DNA of 64,000 bases from Desarmillaria ectypa (taxonomy: Eukaryota; Basidiomycota; Agaricomycetes; Agaricales; Physalacriaceae). The position numbers and the translations under genes are program-made. Positions 1 through 12,845 of the stretch are shown here, in pieces (the first letter of the stretch is position 1; each line of letters begins with the position of its first letter). The notes beneath the pieces are model-generated. The model was not told the DNA's origin, searched no databases, and saw only the letters and a list, made by a program, of their open reading frames with translations. Location of the stretch: assembly GCA_030407005.1 (NCBI GenBank), contig JAUDYN010000008.1:2666001-2730000 (forward strand). The letters are read 5' to 3'.

Positions 1-582
1 ACATGGTGTAGACTCAATAAAAGTGAAAGCTACACGTTATAATATCGAAGGTGCGTTATCGAGAATGATTATTCGGGAATTGCGGTTTTCTGACGACTTC
101 TGGTTCGGTCATCTCCAGGTCTCGCAGCTTGGAATATGCCGGTCGTAATTATGACCTGCCTGATCTTTTTCTCTGTTTGGACCTTCGTGTTGGGGGTAGT
201 CTAGGAGTTACATTTAACAACTTAAAAATAATTGAATGCCCTTCAGATACCAGATACCGGTTTTCTAAACTCTTAACTCTTCGGAGCTCGGAAGAAATAA
301 ATCATAACCGAATACGATATCCTGGACGACTGAAACCTGAAACCTGTCGACTATAGCTCGAAATATAAATCCACCTCTGCGTCTTGGCGAGGTCATGAAG
401 TGAGTGAAATTAGTCTTTTTAAAAGTGTGCATGCCGGGGTATGCTTAACACAAGCATCAAGTCACACTACAGAAGAGCTTAGACTTCAAGTTGAAAAAAT
501 GGAGCTCTCTTAAAGTAGCCTGGGAATCACTGCATCCGAATCCCATCTAGGAGCGAGAGGCCTGCTCACTGTCAAAGCCAAC
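1..582. other. Gene-free left end
   Basis: No reading frame here resembles a known family. A short open frame at 129-356 (+) has no recognisable domain or codon pattern. The stretch is AT-rich and unique. It could hold upstream sequence of the broken F-box gene that follows, but I see no clear promoter. Confidence 0.5.
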
Positions 583-2060
583 ACTAAGGCTCTTGAAGGA
601 GAACAGTTAATTGTTGATGATCATACGCAGAGAATCCACTCTCCTCTACCGCGACTTCGCTGTCAACATGCCAAAAACAGCACTGCTATCGAATTCCAAA
701 AAGCTCTTCTCCTCCCGTTGCCGCGACAATCGAGGGAAGAGAAAGATTTCCTCTCGCGTGTTCCCTATGAATTATCTCCACTATCTATCATTCCATTCGA
801 AGTCATGAGCTACATACTAGTACTTGCGGCTACCAGCATCGACTTTTCAACGGAGTCAGATTGCCTAGATACACAGCGTGGATCTTGGGCCAAGTCTGTA
901 GAGTCTGGCGATCCATCGAATTATCTACGCCATCGCTTTGGAGCCGGGTGGTCCTTAATGACGAAGCAAATTTCTTTCCCTTCAGAGAGGAGCTTGTTCT
1001 CAAAGAGTTTCTCCGCAGATCGAAGCAACAGCCTCTACAAATCGTGGTTCATGGCATGTACGTCGATACTGCACTGCTGTCGGTGCTCAAGTATCTATGT
1101 CCTCACACTTACTGCTGGGATACCGTGGACTGGACAACTAATTCCTCGAGTCTGAAATTATTTTCCAAGATTTTCAGGCAATCAGCCTACTTCCCTGTCT
1201 TGAAATCGCTTAGCCTCACTGTCGAGGGTTTGGATTACTATGGTGTAGAACACATGGCTAGCGGTGCGCCCAGCCGCATGGTGGCGTTCCACATCCCAGT
1301 CGACCAGTGCATTGAGGTGTTCAGGGAGACCCCTCCATTGCAAGACGTTTGATTGTAGGGCATCGGTATTACGGAAGTTTCCTTCCCCCTAGTGCGGTTG
1401 AAGGCCTTTTAAGGAGATATTTACTATCCCCAAGAACTTATATGACTGTTTTCTCAAGATGACATTATGGATCAAATTTCAAGAGAACTAGAGTTTTTCC
1501 CGTGATCCTGTGTCCCACTCGAGCCTTCGCCGTCTGTCATTGTACACAGACGTTGGGTGCTTCAAATGCCTTCACCTTCCGGCTTTGCAGCACTTGCTGG
1601 TGGAGCAACTGGTAACCTACAAAGACGGCATTTTGGGTATCGAACAATTCATCTCACATTCGCAGTGTCAACCTACCTGAATGTTCCTCCACTCCCATTA
1701 TCACTTCTCAATTCTATCCTTGAGCAATGCACCTCGACACTAACTGCATTATATGTCCGCGTTGACAAAACGATGGCGGATGATCTATATCGGACCCTTA
1801 CGATTCCGTTTCCTGTCTTGCACCGCACTTGACAGAACTCTTCATTCGTGACGACACGTACGGAAACGATCCGGTGCAACCTTCTGTGAAGGGATTCGAA
1901 TACAGTAATGAGACGCTCCTCAATATGGTGTCTTCTCGACGGCACCTTGAATCGGAGGTAGTGTCGCTCAAATCCTTGACGTTGACCGCTCCTTATTCTC
2001 CTCGACCGAAGAAGTTGCTGAAGGACATGAATTTGAAAGAGAGGGGCTGTCGATAAAATT
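583..2060 (+). pseudogene. Broken F-box / leucine-rich-repeat-like gene
   Basis: Family knowledge: Agaricomycetes carry hundreds of F-box/LRR-like proteins, putative substrate adaptors of SCF ubiquitin ligases, beginning with a short coiled region and an F-box. Seen here: from 583 one frame reads a coiled lead (TKALEGEQLIVDDHTQRIHS) and an F-box start with LSPLSIIPFEVMSYILVLA. The F-box continuation (WILGQVCRVWRSIELSTPSL) lies in another frame from 861, so the frame breaks near 850-870. That frame stops at 1352. Later pieces appear at about 1540-1830 and 1829-2056, the last with the family C-terminal signature SSRRHLESEVVSLKSLTLTA. No splice pair I can see joins these pieces. Several shifts and stops make this a pseudogene rather than a spliced gene, though an active neighbour copy may exist elsewhere in the genome. 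Confidence 0.75.
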
Positions 2061-2069
2061 CTATGGTCA

Positions 2070-3820
2070 TGCATGGAGGTTGACTCTCGAAACGTCGATA
2101 AATGGGTAGTGCTGTTGAGAAGGAAGCTGTATGACCAACACGAGGATGTTCTTTATTACTATTAGTATACAAGGACACTATCATGGCCAGGCCACAACGT
2201 TCTCAAGTGTATTGACGTGGTCGACGACAGACTACACTTGACTGAGGTAGATGTCATGCATGAATAACCCGCGAAAGGGTGTAGGAAGTAGGTGGACAAA
2301 AAAGGGTGCTGAGTAGTCTCAGATAGGGGGATAGCGGATGATAGTTCTTTTAACCACGCGAGGGACGAAAAGTATACGCCGAGATGAGCGGTGCATTCGC
2401 CCAACGGATATCAATGATTCGACTTTCGGCCGGTGAGAAGTTTCGCTTGGGGAGTCTCCTGAGAAATTTCGTCATGGATCGTCGCTCGGCACAGCTGGTG
2501 TATGAAGAATGAAAGAGAAGATGAGAACAGCAAAGCGCTGATCCTAGGAGGAAAGGGACGCCGCGTGCGCACTGCGACCTGTTTCAAGTCACTGGTCACT
2601 CAATATAGGGGCGGTCATCGTCTCCCTTGGGTGGTGTACTAGAGACAGCGTGATGTGAAGGGGTGGTGGTCCATGAATACATCAGTCGGACTCCGATGGA
2701 AGATGTGAACGAGGATCGGCCGCGCAAGACTCGGAGGCTTCGGGACCGATGTTGTCTCTCTCACCCAGCTCCGGTACAAAACATGCGCGAACGGGAGATG
2801 TTTCCGCATCCGAGGAGCTTCTGACAGGGACTCGAGGAAAGGGCTAAAGGATTTCTTCGGAATTCATCTCGCGGCCAACGAACTGGAGAGGAGCTAAGCT
2901 CTCCGAACGGGCTGATCGCAACACCGGCCATTTATGTCAAGGGGAACAGCGCTTGTAGCAGGGGGGGGGGGGAACCAGAGCGAGGATATGGATGCACAGA
3001 AAGAAAAGTCGAAGATAGGGCGGAGAAGGGCACTTGGATCCAAGCGACGCAGTATAATCTGCAGGCTTGACGATGAGGTTGCGCCTGCTGGTCTATGCAA
3101 CAAAAAGAAACTACGCTGCGCAGAAGATGGATCTCCTGGTGCGGGCTTCTGTACTGAGTAGAATTACCACGGATGCGGTGAGCATCGCTGGTATGGAGCG
3201 GACCACGTACGCGCCTGTTGCACGATCCAGTAAGCGCTTTATGAAGCGGTCAGACAAATTCGTGAAGCACAAGAAGAAAAGCAGCTTACGGCAGGTGTCG
3301 CCTCATGGTTACGTAGATAAATGGTGTCGCTGTCAAAAAATGGTTGAAATCGGACACTGAACTTCACACATGTCTGTGCAAGGTGGTGGGACGTTTTCTG
3401 GCCTGCGAAAAGTAGGTTTATTATCAAATTAGCCCAGTGGTGCTTTATGCAATATAGAGAAAATCTCACCATCTAAACTGACAGGGAAAGATGATCCAAG
3501 TTCAAGAAATAGTCGACGCCATATTTACAGGGGGGATGCCGTAAGCGTCTTGTCACCGCTAAAGAGCGTCGCCCTACTTGACGCGCTCAACAGAGTTTGT
3601 AGGCGAGGCAGGCGGGAACCAAAAATGGCAAGCAAGAAAAACCGGAAGAGAGACGAAAAAAACAAGATGACTACGGGAAGACCATGATGGAGGCAGTCAA
3701 TCAACCACAAGAGTCCTAAATCAAGGTCATCAACGGGACTAATAATGATAACACGGCTCAAACCTCTGTATTGTGCCCTTCCTCTGCGCTTTGGCAATTT
3801 CAGACAAAAGTCTAGCCCGC
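2070..3820. other. Intergenic stretch without recognised genes
   Basis: Short open frames on both strands here (for example 2894-3360) show no family resemblance, no plausible exon chain and low-complexity composition. A run of 12 G residues occupies 2961-2972. Nothing else stands out. Confidence 0.5.
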
Positions 3821-3824
3821 TCTT

Positions 3825-4706
3825 TCAGTAAAGATACGGTACGCAGATGCTCGTTGCCGCCGTCAGAGTCGTAAAGTGCCTACATAATGCTGTCAATAAC
3901 ATATAATGCGACGATAGACAGGGAAAACCCACGCTTTGGTTACTACTCGAGTCTGATTGCATGCTCCAGTGCGCCCCACTAGATTCAAACGATTCGACTT
4001 CCCAATCCTGGTCCACAGGCTCAATCACACCGGTATGTCTCACGGGCACTCTAACAGGTGTCTCCTCGTAAAATAGAGGCAAGGAAAGCGCCAAAGGTGA
4101 GGGTACCTCGTGAATACATCTCGGAGGCGTACTACGCGGCGAGAGTTCTGGCGTGGCAGCAGAGTTGCTGATACTCGTGTTGGACTCTGCGATAGACGCG
4201 CCCGTCTGGAGAAGAGAGCTCGTGCGCGTCGTCGTTGTCATCGTCGACGGGCTATGCGCGTCTCTCTCTGCCTGTATGAGTCCTGCTCGCTGTCCAACCC
4301 AGCATAGTGCCTCCGCGACAAGCGTAATCTCGGCGTACTCTCCAGCCGCCAGTTTCCTCGGGTCGATACCGCTCAGGCTCATGTCATCGTTCTTGAGAAT
4401 GTCGGTCTCCAGGATGCCAAGAAAGATCTTCATGCATTGTACTCTGGCGTTGAGAGCCTCAGCGCGCCGAGCAGGGGATTTCGACACCGCTGCCTGGCGT
4501 ATACCGGGAGAAAGCGGGAGCCGTGAGGATATAAAACATTCTAGGATTGCAAGGAGAAGTGAAGGAGTAAGGTCTGTAGGGGACTGGATGGGTATTGGAA
4601 TTCGAAGAGCGGTGAGTAGCTCGTTCAGTTGGTACACCAGGTCCATGTTATTCAAACTCCGAATTGTAACCCCGCTATCCCAATCAAGGCCCTGACACCT
4701 TTCCAT
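3825..4706 (-). CDS. Protein with CEP95-like (DUF5745) N-terminal domain
   Basis: A single open frame of 293 codons. The first part, from the in-frame ATG at 4646 (MDLVYQLNELLTALRIPIPI) to about residue 160, is an all-helical-looking, well-conserved-looking module with LAILECFISSRLPLSP and ARVQCMKIFLGILETD. I match this to the calponin-homology-like domain (DUF5745) found at the N-terminus of centrosomal CEP95 relatives and of uncharacterised basidiomycete proteins. A Ser/Thr/Pro-rich linker follows (TMTTTTRTSS, about residues 155-195), then an acidic tail containing IEPVDQDWEVESFESS. The start is either 4706 or the better-placed 4646. The last 35 residues look less coding-like and may be read-through beyond a missed intron. 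Function is inferred only: a microtubule or spindle-pole role would fit the family. The domain name is from memory and should be treated as moderate. Confidence 0.6.
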   Translation of the reverse strand: MERCQGLDWDSGVTIRSLNNMDLVYQLNELLTALRIPIPIQSPTDLTPSLLLAILECFISSRLPLSPGIRQAAVSKSPARRAEALNARVQCMKIFLGILETDILKNDDMSLSGIDPRKLAAGEYAEITLVAEALCWVGQRAGLIQAERDAHSPSTMTTTTRTSSLLQTGASIAESNTSISNSAATPELSPRSTPPRCIHEVPSPLALSLPLFYEETPVRVPVRHTGVIEPVDQDWEVESFESSGAHWSMQSDSSSNQSVGFPCLSSHYMLLTALCRHFTTLTAATSICVPYLY

Positions 4707-4709
4707 TTG

Positions 4710-7206
4710 GAAAGTCTGTTAGTACCTCTTGGCCACCGCCTACGAATATTCCCTTGACATCTATCACCACTGCTTCCTATATTTTTCGGGACCCATATCT
4801 TGTTTTCCTTCCTATCTGAATCTGATTTCCCCAACCACCGAATCGCACTCTTGCGCTGTCTCTTGCTTCTTAGTGGCGCGCGAAAATGGAGACTCATCGA
4901 CTCATCGATATCGACAAGAAAAGACTTTTTTGAAACTCTGGGAAGCTATGGTCCGAACAAATCAGTCTGAATAGCTGACCTTTGGCATCTTCTGGTAGGA
5001 ACGCCTTGGTAATAGCGAACATAACGTGCTTCATATGAGTCATATCATGGCCCCTTCGGTCTCCCTCTGCTCCCGGGCGTATCTCAAGGGCATCGAAATG
5101 CCCTGACCGTACATACGTTGTCAAACTGGCCGACGGGCTCATCTTTCGATCTCCGCGACCATCGCAATGGGAAACATAATCTTGTCTCGGGCTCTCCGCG
5201 TGGCAGCAGTGTACCATTCTTCCTTCAACATTCTGTAGCAGGACTCTACATGTGCGTACTCCATTTCGCCACTACATGGATCCTCTAATTACGGACTTCG
5301 GAATCTCGGTTCTCTTCACATAATCTGATGACCCTGCATGTCTCTATCCAATGGTTTCACCTTCATCACTGAACGCTCTTTGCCTTTTCGGACGCTGGGC
5401 GAAGTTGGTCGTCGCATGGGATAGAAGAGTTCTTTTCGCAATGTCACGCCTCCATGCAGTTCCTGTGTATATAGATCCAGAACACCCTTCTCTTTGTCTT
5501 GATTGGTCACAGATACTTCAGGCATATTTTCAAAGCAATCCATGTCGCTTTCATGAGAACTCCCATCTGATTTCATTCGCCAGTCCGCTAAACCCATCCG
5601 TCTAAGTACGAGGGACTACGGAACTGCTGAAAGGCTCGTCTGCATCTGCATACATTAGTTCCATGGGCCTTAAGACAATCAGAGGTACACGAAAGACTCA
5701 ATCAAATCGGCTGGGTATATGTCCACCTCAGGGGAAACACAAAATCCTGCCCTCTGATTGATATGAATCCCATTCGGCAACTTTCTCCGAAGCGAAAAGC
5801 AATATAGAATTGGTCCATGGTCTTCCACAAAACCTCGTCCTTGCGAATCCAAGTAGAAAAGATGGAAAACCCAGAGATTGATATGCATGATACGTCTTAG
5901 GTCCACCTCAGCGCGACGTCACGGACATCGCAGAAACCGGCGTTCCAGCGATCACGTTTCTTTCAAGGCCAGTCGGGAACCCCGAGAACCTCGGACCACT
6001 AGGACTGGAGGGGCGGTTCGACAACAAGGCTTCTCGCCTGAGCTAGACAAATCAATGTGGTAAGAGATTAATTAACTGGCGCTCGGGTCCAATGACTAGG
6101 GGGCCATTTTGGCGAGGATCTATCATTTTAAGGACTGGAACAGCGAACCTGAGATCCGCTGTTCTCCAAGATGGTGGAGATTAATGATCGAGTATGACCG
6201 TTGAGAGATGCAGACTACAAATCTCATATCCGTCACCCTGACGGATCCAAATTTCCCAAGTCATCAAATATCCAGGAAAGATGAATAACTACTACCGTCA
6301 TCATGAAAGACGGTAAGTATAGGTAACTTCTACCAAGCCATGCGGCGGCAATACAATACAAGAGATTATTTCTAACGCTGATCTACTATGTATGACGCAC
6401 AAGCGCCCCCAACCGCTGGCAGTTACAGGTTCTTCTGATTCTTATGATCGAAGGAAGACCGAAACTAATGGAAAACTTCCGTTCCATGGTTCCCCGCTCG
6501 ACGCCGGTGAGCTTCAATCAAAGCCTTTCAGATTTCCAATTGCGCCCATCCCTTTGATGACGAATCGGGCTGCACCTGGACATCTGTCATGCTGAAGAAG
6601 GATGACTACACGGACTCTTGTCCGATCATAGCACCCAGATCCTTGCACCATGAGGTGGCTTGGTTATGAAGCTCTCATACAATATAGACGCGCTTTGAGG
6701 TCAAGGAGGGTCGGGGTCTGATTGGCAAGGTCGGATTATCAAATACGTACCCTGTACTGGCATCTGAGCCTAGAGTTTGCAAGGAGAGTCCTTCGTGGCT
6801 TGGGGTGTTTGCTGCCGCGGGAAACGGGATAAATTCAAATATGCACTGGCGGAACCGGTTCCATAAATTTCATACTTGTGTGCCTTATCAGGCGGCAGTT
6901 GTCCAGGCGATTTACTCTGATGGCGATGTTTGTGCTCACAGCTGACGGAGTTGGCGAGGGTACAACATGCTGAATTAGTACTATGGTACACTTTTTTCCC
7001 GAGAATACGCGACTGTAACTATGAACCTCATCACAAAATACAAAATATCTCAAGATTACACAGCTATGCCATCATAGGAGGCTCTGCGGAAGGGCGATAT
7101 GCCAATATTGAGCATCGCACGAATTGACGTACAAAAAGGAGGCTTACTTTGGAGCATAGTGATAAGAGTTGACTGAGAACTCGTTGTTCGGATCCTTTAG
7201 CAATGG
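4710..7206. other. Intergenic stretch with unrecognised small frames
   Basis: Two minus-strand open frames, 4894-5217 (107 codons, with a segment MTHMKHVMFAITKAFLPEDA) and 5316-5597 (93 codons, acidic then basic), are the most coding-like pieces. They could be exons of one unrecognised minus-strand gene, but I could not link them by convincing splice sites or match them to a family. From 5600 to 7200 nothing is supported. Confidence 0.35.
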
Positions 7207-9062
7207 TCATGTCATCGAAATCGACGAGTGCATGGGAAATACCTTAGAATTCGGACTGACAGGACTGTTGTCCCATTGATCCACGTCTATGGGGGCCATG
7301 CTTGGCATCCGCGTACCAAGATGGAACATATTGGTGTTGTTGCTGGTTGTTCCCTGCTTATCAGTCCCTTTTCCTCTCACGATACGTCGGGTGTTCAACC
7401 TGCACGCGACCGCTGGTAAGTTTCGAAGAAAGAAGACAATAAACTCTATGCGCACGTTGCCATGAAGGATATGGCGTAAACTGGAAGGGTCGTCAGGCTC
7501 ATGATCATAATATAGTTTCATCACTCACGTTTGCTCAGGATGAAGAAACATGCGACAAAAACTAAATTGGTGGGCATGATGTTATACTAACCAAAACATC
7601 AGACGTGAAATGTGCTAAACATGCGGGTGCACTTACAAGAATCAACGTCGACAGGCTGACGGCGCTATAGAACTAGGATTAGCATCATTGGGTTTCTATG
7701 CTCGGCATTTGCTCACCTAGTCAAAGCGCCGGTATTGATTGCATATAGGACAAGGCTATTGACCAATGAATCCGATCTGCGCAGCAGTGAGTACGACATA
7801 CTGCGAAAATTAGGTTACATACTTATGGTATCCGGTTCTCAGTTTGTTTAGGAAATAGCATAGTGATAGGGCGGTAACCAAATCAGTTAGAACCCCAACG
7901 CCCAGGGAGGTAGATCCCAGAGCCTATGACCGAGCATGAGAACAAGCATGATCGTGTGGGCAAAAACCACCGACGCGAAGATGGACAACCTCAAAGACCC
8001 CAGTCAATTCAAATCTAAAAGAGCATCAGACGCCGATTGAGTAAGAGTTAAGTATCAGCTCACGCTTTTATGGTGAAAGCTGGGTCACTGAGTGAGAAAC
8101 TTCATATTTAAAGCGAAAAATGTGCTCACTTATGGCCAAGCCTCCATAGACACCGATATAAATCAGTATGCTACCACGCAACGACGGACATTTCGGGGTG
8201 ACATACCCAGCTGGCCATACGTTAATAATAACTAGTAAAAGGGGTCATCAGATACGTCAAGAACCAAAAGGATCAATCAATTTGAAAACTCACGATGATA
8301 CCGGTAATAAACATATTGCGTTCACTGACTGTACTAGAATGTAAGTCTCCTTGGGGTTTTAGGCCGAGAAACTGCCACCCACATCTCCACACTCGCAACG
8401 CGAAGGATCTATACCAAAATGTCAGTATGCGACGAATGCGGAATGAATGCTACGAACGTTTTTACTATGCATCCCACGATGGCCTGGCTCGGGTATCATG
8501 AGGAGATGAAGGGATGATGGTTACACGCAACTCACCCCAATAGTTTGCTGCAGCTTTGAAGAAGAGTCACCAGACTGAGTATTGGGGTCCAATTGAGAGC
8601 ACTCACAATGAATGACCTATGTGCCAGACGATGTGAGCTAGTGAACAGAGCAATGATGGTCGATGACGCACCAAGTCACGGTTGCCTGAACCAAGGCCAA
8701 TACGTTCGCGAAATTCGAGATAGTGTAGTGATACACCACATGCCCGATAAAGGTCTGATCGATAGTTTCAAGGAGTCTACGAGGTCGAAGATATGGATAA
8801 GAAGCGGGGCACGAATGTGTCGGGAAGAACGCGTACAAAATGAGCAAAACCTGTAGGACTCTATTTCAGCGGAAGGAAAACGTGAAAGAGAATTAGAGAC
8901 GCGTACCAGCCCTTTGTAAACAGGTCTATCATAGGGATATCTCGAGAAATATCTAAAAACTTGTGTGACAAGGATTCCGTAGACACAGCAAGCTACCGCG
9001 AATCCTATGAGTACTGCGCCCAGCGTACTGTTGATGTTCAAATCCTTCGGAAGCGACGCCAT
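7207..9062 (-). CDS. DUF6534-type multi-spanning membrane protein (copy A)
   Basis: Family: DUF6534 proteins are Agaricomycete-specific membrane proteins with about seven predicted helices; molecular function is unknown. Exon 1 starts at the ATG at 9062 with a polar lead and a first helix (GAVLIGFAVACCVYGILVTQ), then the family signature FRYFSRYPYDRPVYK, and ends at a GT donor near 8908. Exon 2 (about 8650-8790) gives LLETIDQTFIGHVVYHYTIS. Further exons carry YIGVYGGLAIS (about 8100-8170), a helix with LGVGVLTDLVTALSLCYF (about 7810-7930), SDSLVNSLVLYAINTGALT (about 7720-7790), MPTNLVFVACFFILSKRE (about 7520-7580) and a hydrophilic cytosolic tail (NTRRIVRGKGTDKQG to a stop at 7207). Around eight short exons are implied. 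One segment near 8400-8480 departs from the usual pattern, so a damaged exon is possible. It sits head-to-tail with copy B just upstream. Confidence 0.7.
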
Positions 9063-9925
9063 GGTAGGCGAGAGGAAGCGGTGACCCGCAGAAGGAGAGG
9101 GAAAGGGCAGGGGACGTTCCGGGAACCAGGCCGAATTATGTAGGAGGACTGACGATCCAAACCTGGCAATCTGCGCTACAGCACATGCGTTCCAGGAGAC
9201 TCGTGGACCGTAGTTATATTCTGCCCTGTCCTTCGATTGCTACGGAAAATCAAGTGATCCAAATGAAATCGGGTACCGCTTGGCATCTCGATTGATGGTC
9301 GAGTGAGTTCCTGTGCCCAACATAGAATTTGCCTTGATGGCTGAAAAATATTTCAGTATAGGTCCATTGAAAACGGCACAACGTAGAATTCATGTACTTG
9401 GGGGCAGTGTGTGAACGAGAATGGCCTGCCGTGAGCATTGAGCGCCGGTTGATGAGCCCTGAGTAAAATACGGTGCCTGAGTATTGCCGGCCCCGCATTG
9501 CTCATGTTGCGAAAAGACAAGAAAAGCTCATTTGTATGAAAGCCGGACATGGCATGCATGTGGGACTTCATCCGATGCATCTGAGGTAGCTATAAAGATA
9601 GCGTTTTTACACTGGAAAAAGCTACAAGATGTCCATAGCAAAATACATACATGTTACATTCTAAAGTATGCTCTTCCTCATGGTTATGCGGTCAGGATCT
9701 GTCACCGCATTGAAGATAAGATGAAAGCTTGTAGATCCCGGTCAGTTTGCAGTTATGTGACCCTGGCTGGAATGCGAAGGCATTGGTATTGGCAACTGTG
9801 ATCCCAAATCAAAAACTAGCTTCCATCACGGAACGGATGTTATACCTCTTGACCTTGAGCAGCTTGAGTGCTCAGTGGTTCGTCGGCATCTGACATTACA
9901 GAAACTTCCTGATGTATTCCGATGG

Positions 9926-11718
9926 TCAATTGAGTCTGCACACCGAATCGATTAAACGTTTGTCAAACTTGAGTGAAATAAGAACCTTTTGCGTTTGCGA
10001 CCTGAGTGGCTGAGGATGAACCATGTAGAATGCGTTGCCGAAGAGATGAGCTGTAGGACTTGCAGTTCCAACTTCTCTGTCTGTTCCACGTCCTCTCACG
10101 ATATGCCGAGTGTTCAAGGTACACATGAAAGAAATGGCATATACTGGAATCAGGACAAAGGTCAGCACAAAAGCAGCTAAGCGAAATATAGCCCACGTTT
10201 GCTCAAAACAAAATAGAAGGCCATAAACACAAAGTTCGTAGGGTACAAGTCGTACTGTCCATGCGGTCAGGACGTTTCTCGATGATTCCTATTTCCCGCA
10301 CTCACCAATACTAAGGTCGTGATGCTGATGGTGCTATGAATACGTTCGGATCAGCCTTGGTCACACGACTTCTTTCTCCCACTAACCTTGTCAGAACGCC
10401 TGTGTTGATGGCATAGACTGTGAGTCTATTGACAACAGAGTCCGAACTGGATCATTGGCTCGATATGAGTATTCCATCAGCGCAGGACGTAGAATGGCTC
10501 ACCTCTTGTAACCCGTTCTTAGCCTCCGCAAGAACAAAGATAAGGAAAGTGCAATGATGATATCAGTCAAGGCCCCAGCGCCCAGCGAGAGCGAAGCCAA
10601 AGTCTGTGCCAGAATTAGAATCACTACGGCATTCGGAACTGGCGAGCGCTGACCCTTAAGTTCGATATGTACATCAGTTTGTTTAACTGAAAACTGATCA
10701 AGATCACATGTAAGAACAATACTGAGAAAACGGACAAAATCTTACCCTCGAACAGCATATGCTTTTGTGATCAGGTGGTTAGCTAGTCTCTTTCAACGGG
10801 TCCGAAATTAGAGGGGTACCTATGGCGAGTCCTGCTCAGAACTCGGCGGTCAGAATGGGCATGGGGGGAATGCTTCTAAAGCGTACCGAGTTGTCCATAT
10901 GTTAAGAAGAGCTTTTTCAAGAAATGAATGTCAGGCGACTATGGATATCTTAAGCAGTGATGGCTCACAATTAAGCATGTAATGGGAAGATTATGACCGC
11001 TGACTGGGTCTTGTTAAATTGTATCCCGAGAAGACAAGACTCAAGATTCTTACATCGCCATACACGCATGGCAAAGCATCTGAATAACAGGTCAGCAAAG
11101 ATTTCATGATTAGAAGCACATGCCGCCGTACGTTTTAACAACAGTACCCACTAAGGCCTATTGAAAAGACTTTAATACTTTGGAAGACCGACAACGGTTG
11201 ACCGGTACGTACACCCAAAACCAATTGAAGCTGTCACACAGTCTTTGTGAGTCATTATCACTAAACGGAGAGAATTACTTGCAATGAGCGTCCATATCAC
11301 GTCTCCAAACAACATAACTTGCGGCGACATATAATTTCTAGTGATGCTCTGTCAGTCGAGAGTCATGATGCAAGCTTAATGCCACGCACGATATCGTATA
11401 ATAATACACGCAATGCCCAATAAACGCCTGGTCGACAATTTCTAAAAACCTACACCCGAGAAATCAACGGATCGGCATGTCACCGCAAAAATCATCCGCA
11501 TACCAAATTGCCGCCACCTGTCCGCGATAAAGTTAACGGATTATAGCTTCGGAAGAGGGATGTAGTCGCACCAGAATTTTATACGCTGGTCTATCGGATG
11601 GATACCGTCGAAAGTACGAAAAAGCCTGCACGCCCAGCGCTCCGATTAGTGCGCAAGATACACCGAACCCAATTAATGCCGCGCCAAGGGTGGAATCGAC
11701 ATGGATAGGACTGGACAT
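9926..11718 (-). CDS. DUF6534-type multi-spanning membrane protein (copy B)
   Basis: Tandem paralogue of copy A, same strand and exon order. Exon 1 starts at the ATG at 11718 (MSSPIHVDSTLGAALIGFGV), contains the first helix and FRRYPSDRPAYKILV, and ends at a donor near 11568. Exon 2 has FLEIVDQAFIGHCVYYYTI (about 11400-11455). Downstream exons give LSLGAGALTDIIIALSLSLF plus FLRRLRTGYKR (about 10510-10610), VVNRLTVYAINTGVLT (about 10390-10445), STISITTLVL (about 10310-10345), LYPTNFVFMAFYFVLSK (about 10200-10250) and the tail VYAISFMCTLNTRHIVRGRG running to a stop at 9926. The region 10650-11380 is less readable and may hold one or two weakly conserved or degraded exons. Its intactness there is uncertain. 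Function unknown for the family. Confidence 0.65.
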
Positions 11719-12845
11719 GCTAAGATGGAGGGAAGGGAGGGAAGGTGTCGGAGGGAAGGACGGGGGTGCTGGCGACCAACCACAGGTTGCAAAGAATCAG
11801 ACTGTTTATGGAAGTCGCTATATATGTTTTCCAAGTGCCGAGGTATCAGGGTCGGAAACTATTAAATGCATTTCATACGGATTGAATTCAAGAATCTTTT
11901 GGTGACGTCCTCGATGGTAATTAATCCGCGTATCACAATGTTTTCGGGGCGTCGGTCATTAAGCAACAAGGGTTGGAGCGCTTAGTTTCCGAGTCTTGAA
12001 TACTGCAGCATATACGTGAGCCATTGTCACCGCGGATTTACCAGTTGGGACGACGATACGTCAAACGGATCTGACCCGCAGTGACTCAAGTACTACCAAC
12101 TAGATTTACAGTTCTGGTATGATGCGAAATGATGCGTGAACCGGGCACAAAGAAACGCCCCCGGCTCGTGGGATCTCCACGCACACCACACTAATGAAGA
12201 GCAGAAAGCTGACAAACGAAAATGAATAGAAGCAAGGGGTTATCGGGGAAAAGTCACAGATTCTCCTCCTTCTAGCTCGGAATAATTGACTTCTGGAGTC
12301 GATAACATATCGGTTAGGCCTGGATGGTGAATACAATTTTAAGTTGAGAAAATGTAGGACCACATGGTGTGTGTATCACCGCACAGAATCCGCGTTACGA
12401 GAAATATGTTTGAGTGCCGAGCGATAGGGTAGAAGATATATCTGGGCATTACGCATTGCGGTTAGGGTCAGTCATCATGCAAGACCGGTCACGCGCGCAA
12501 AGCCCTACAAAACTTTTCCAACTGCATTCTGAGAAACGGATTGACTATGGGGATCAGGTGTGGAAAGATAACTGGATACAGTGACTCACCAGAGATCTAC
12601 ATGTCTTTGTCGTAAGCCGATAATGAGGCACCCACTCTGACCCCGCACTTTGAGAGGCGCTGAAGAAAAAAACGACACGGCACCTTGACGCCACTAAATC
12701 CAATGATCTGAGTGCGGGAACCTTAAGCCGAGGGGCGCACGGTAACAATACCAAGAATGTATTAACCTTAGGAGTATCTATCATGGTATCGTCAGATCAG
12801 AGTGGAAGAAACAGAGTAGGAGAAGCAACATACCTTACATATAGT
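11719..12845. other. Intergenic stretch
   Basis: This lies between the divergent start side of DUF6534 copy B and the 3' end of the nucleolar protein gene. Small open frames at 12106-12363 and 12554-12784 (-) show no domain and no exon context. I see nothing further. Confidence 0.5.

Noticed and set aside
2961..2972. G12 run as a quadruplex or regulatory site
   Set aside because: A single homopolymer with no spaced G tracts nearby; more likely a slippage-prone or miscalled run.
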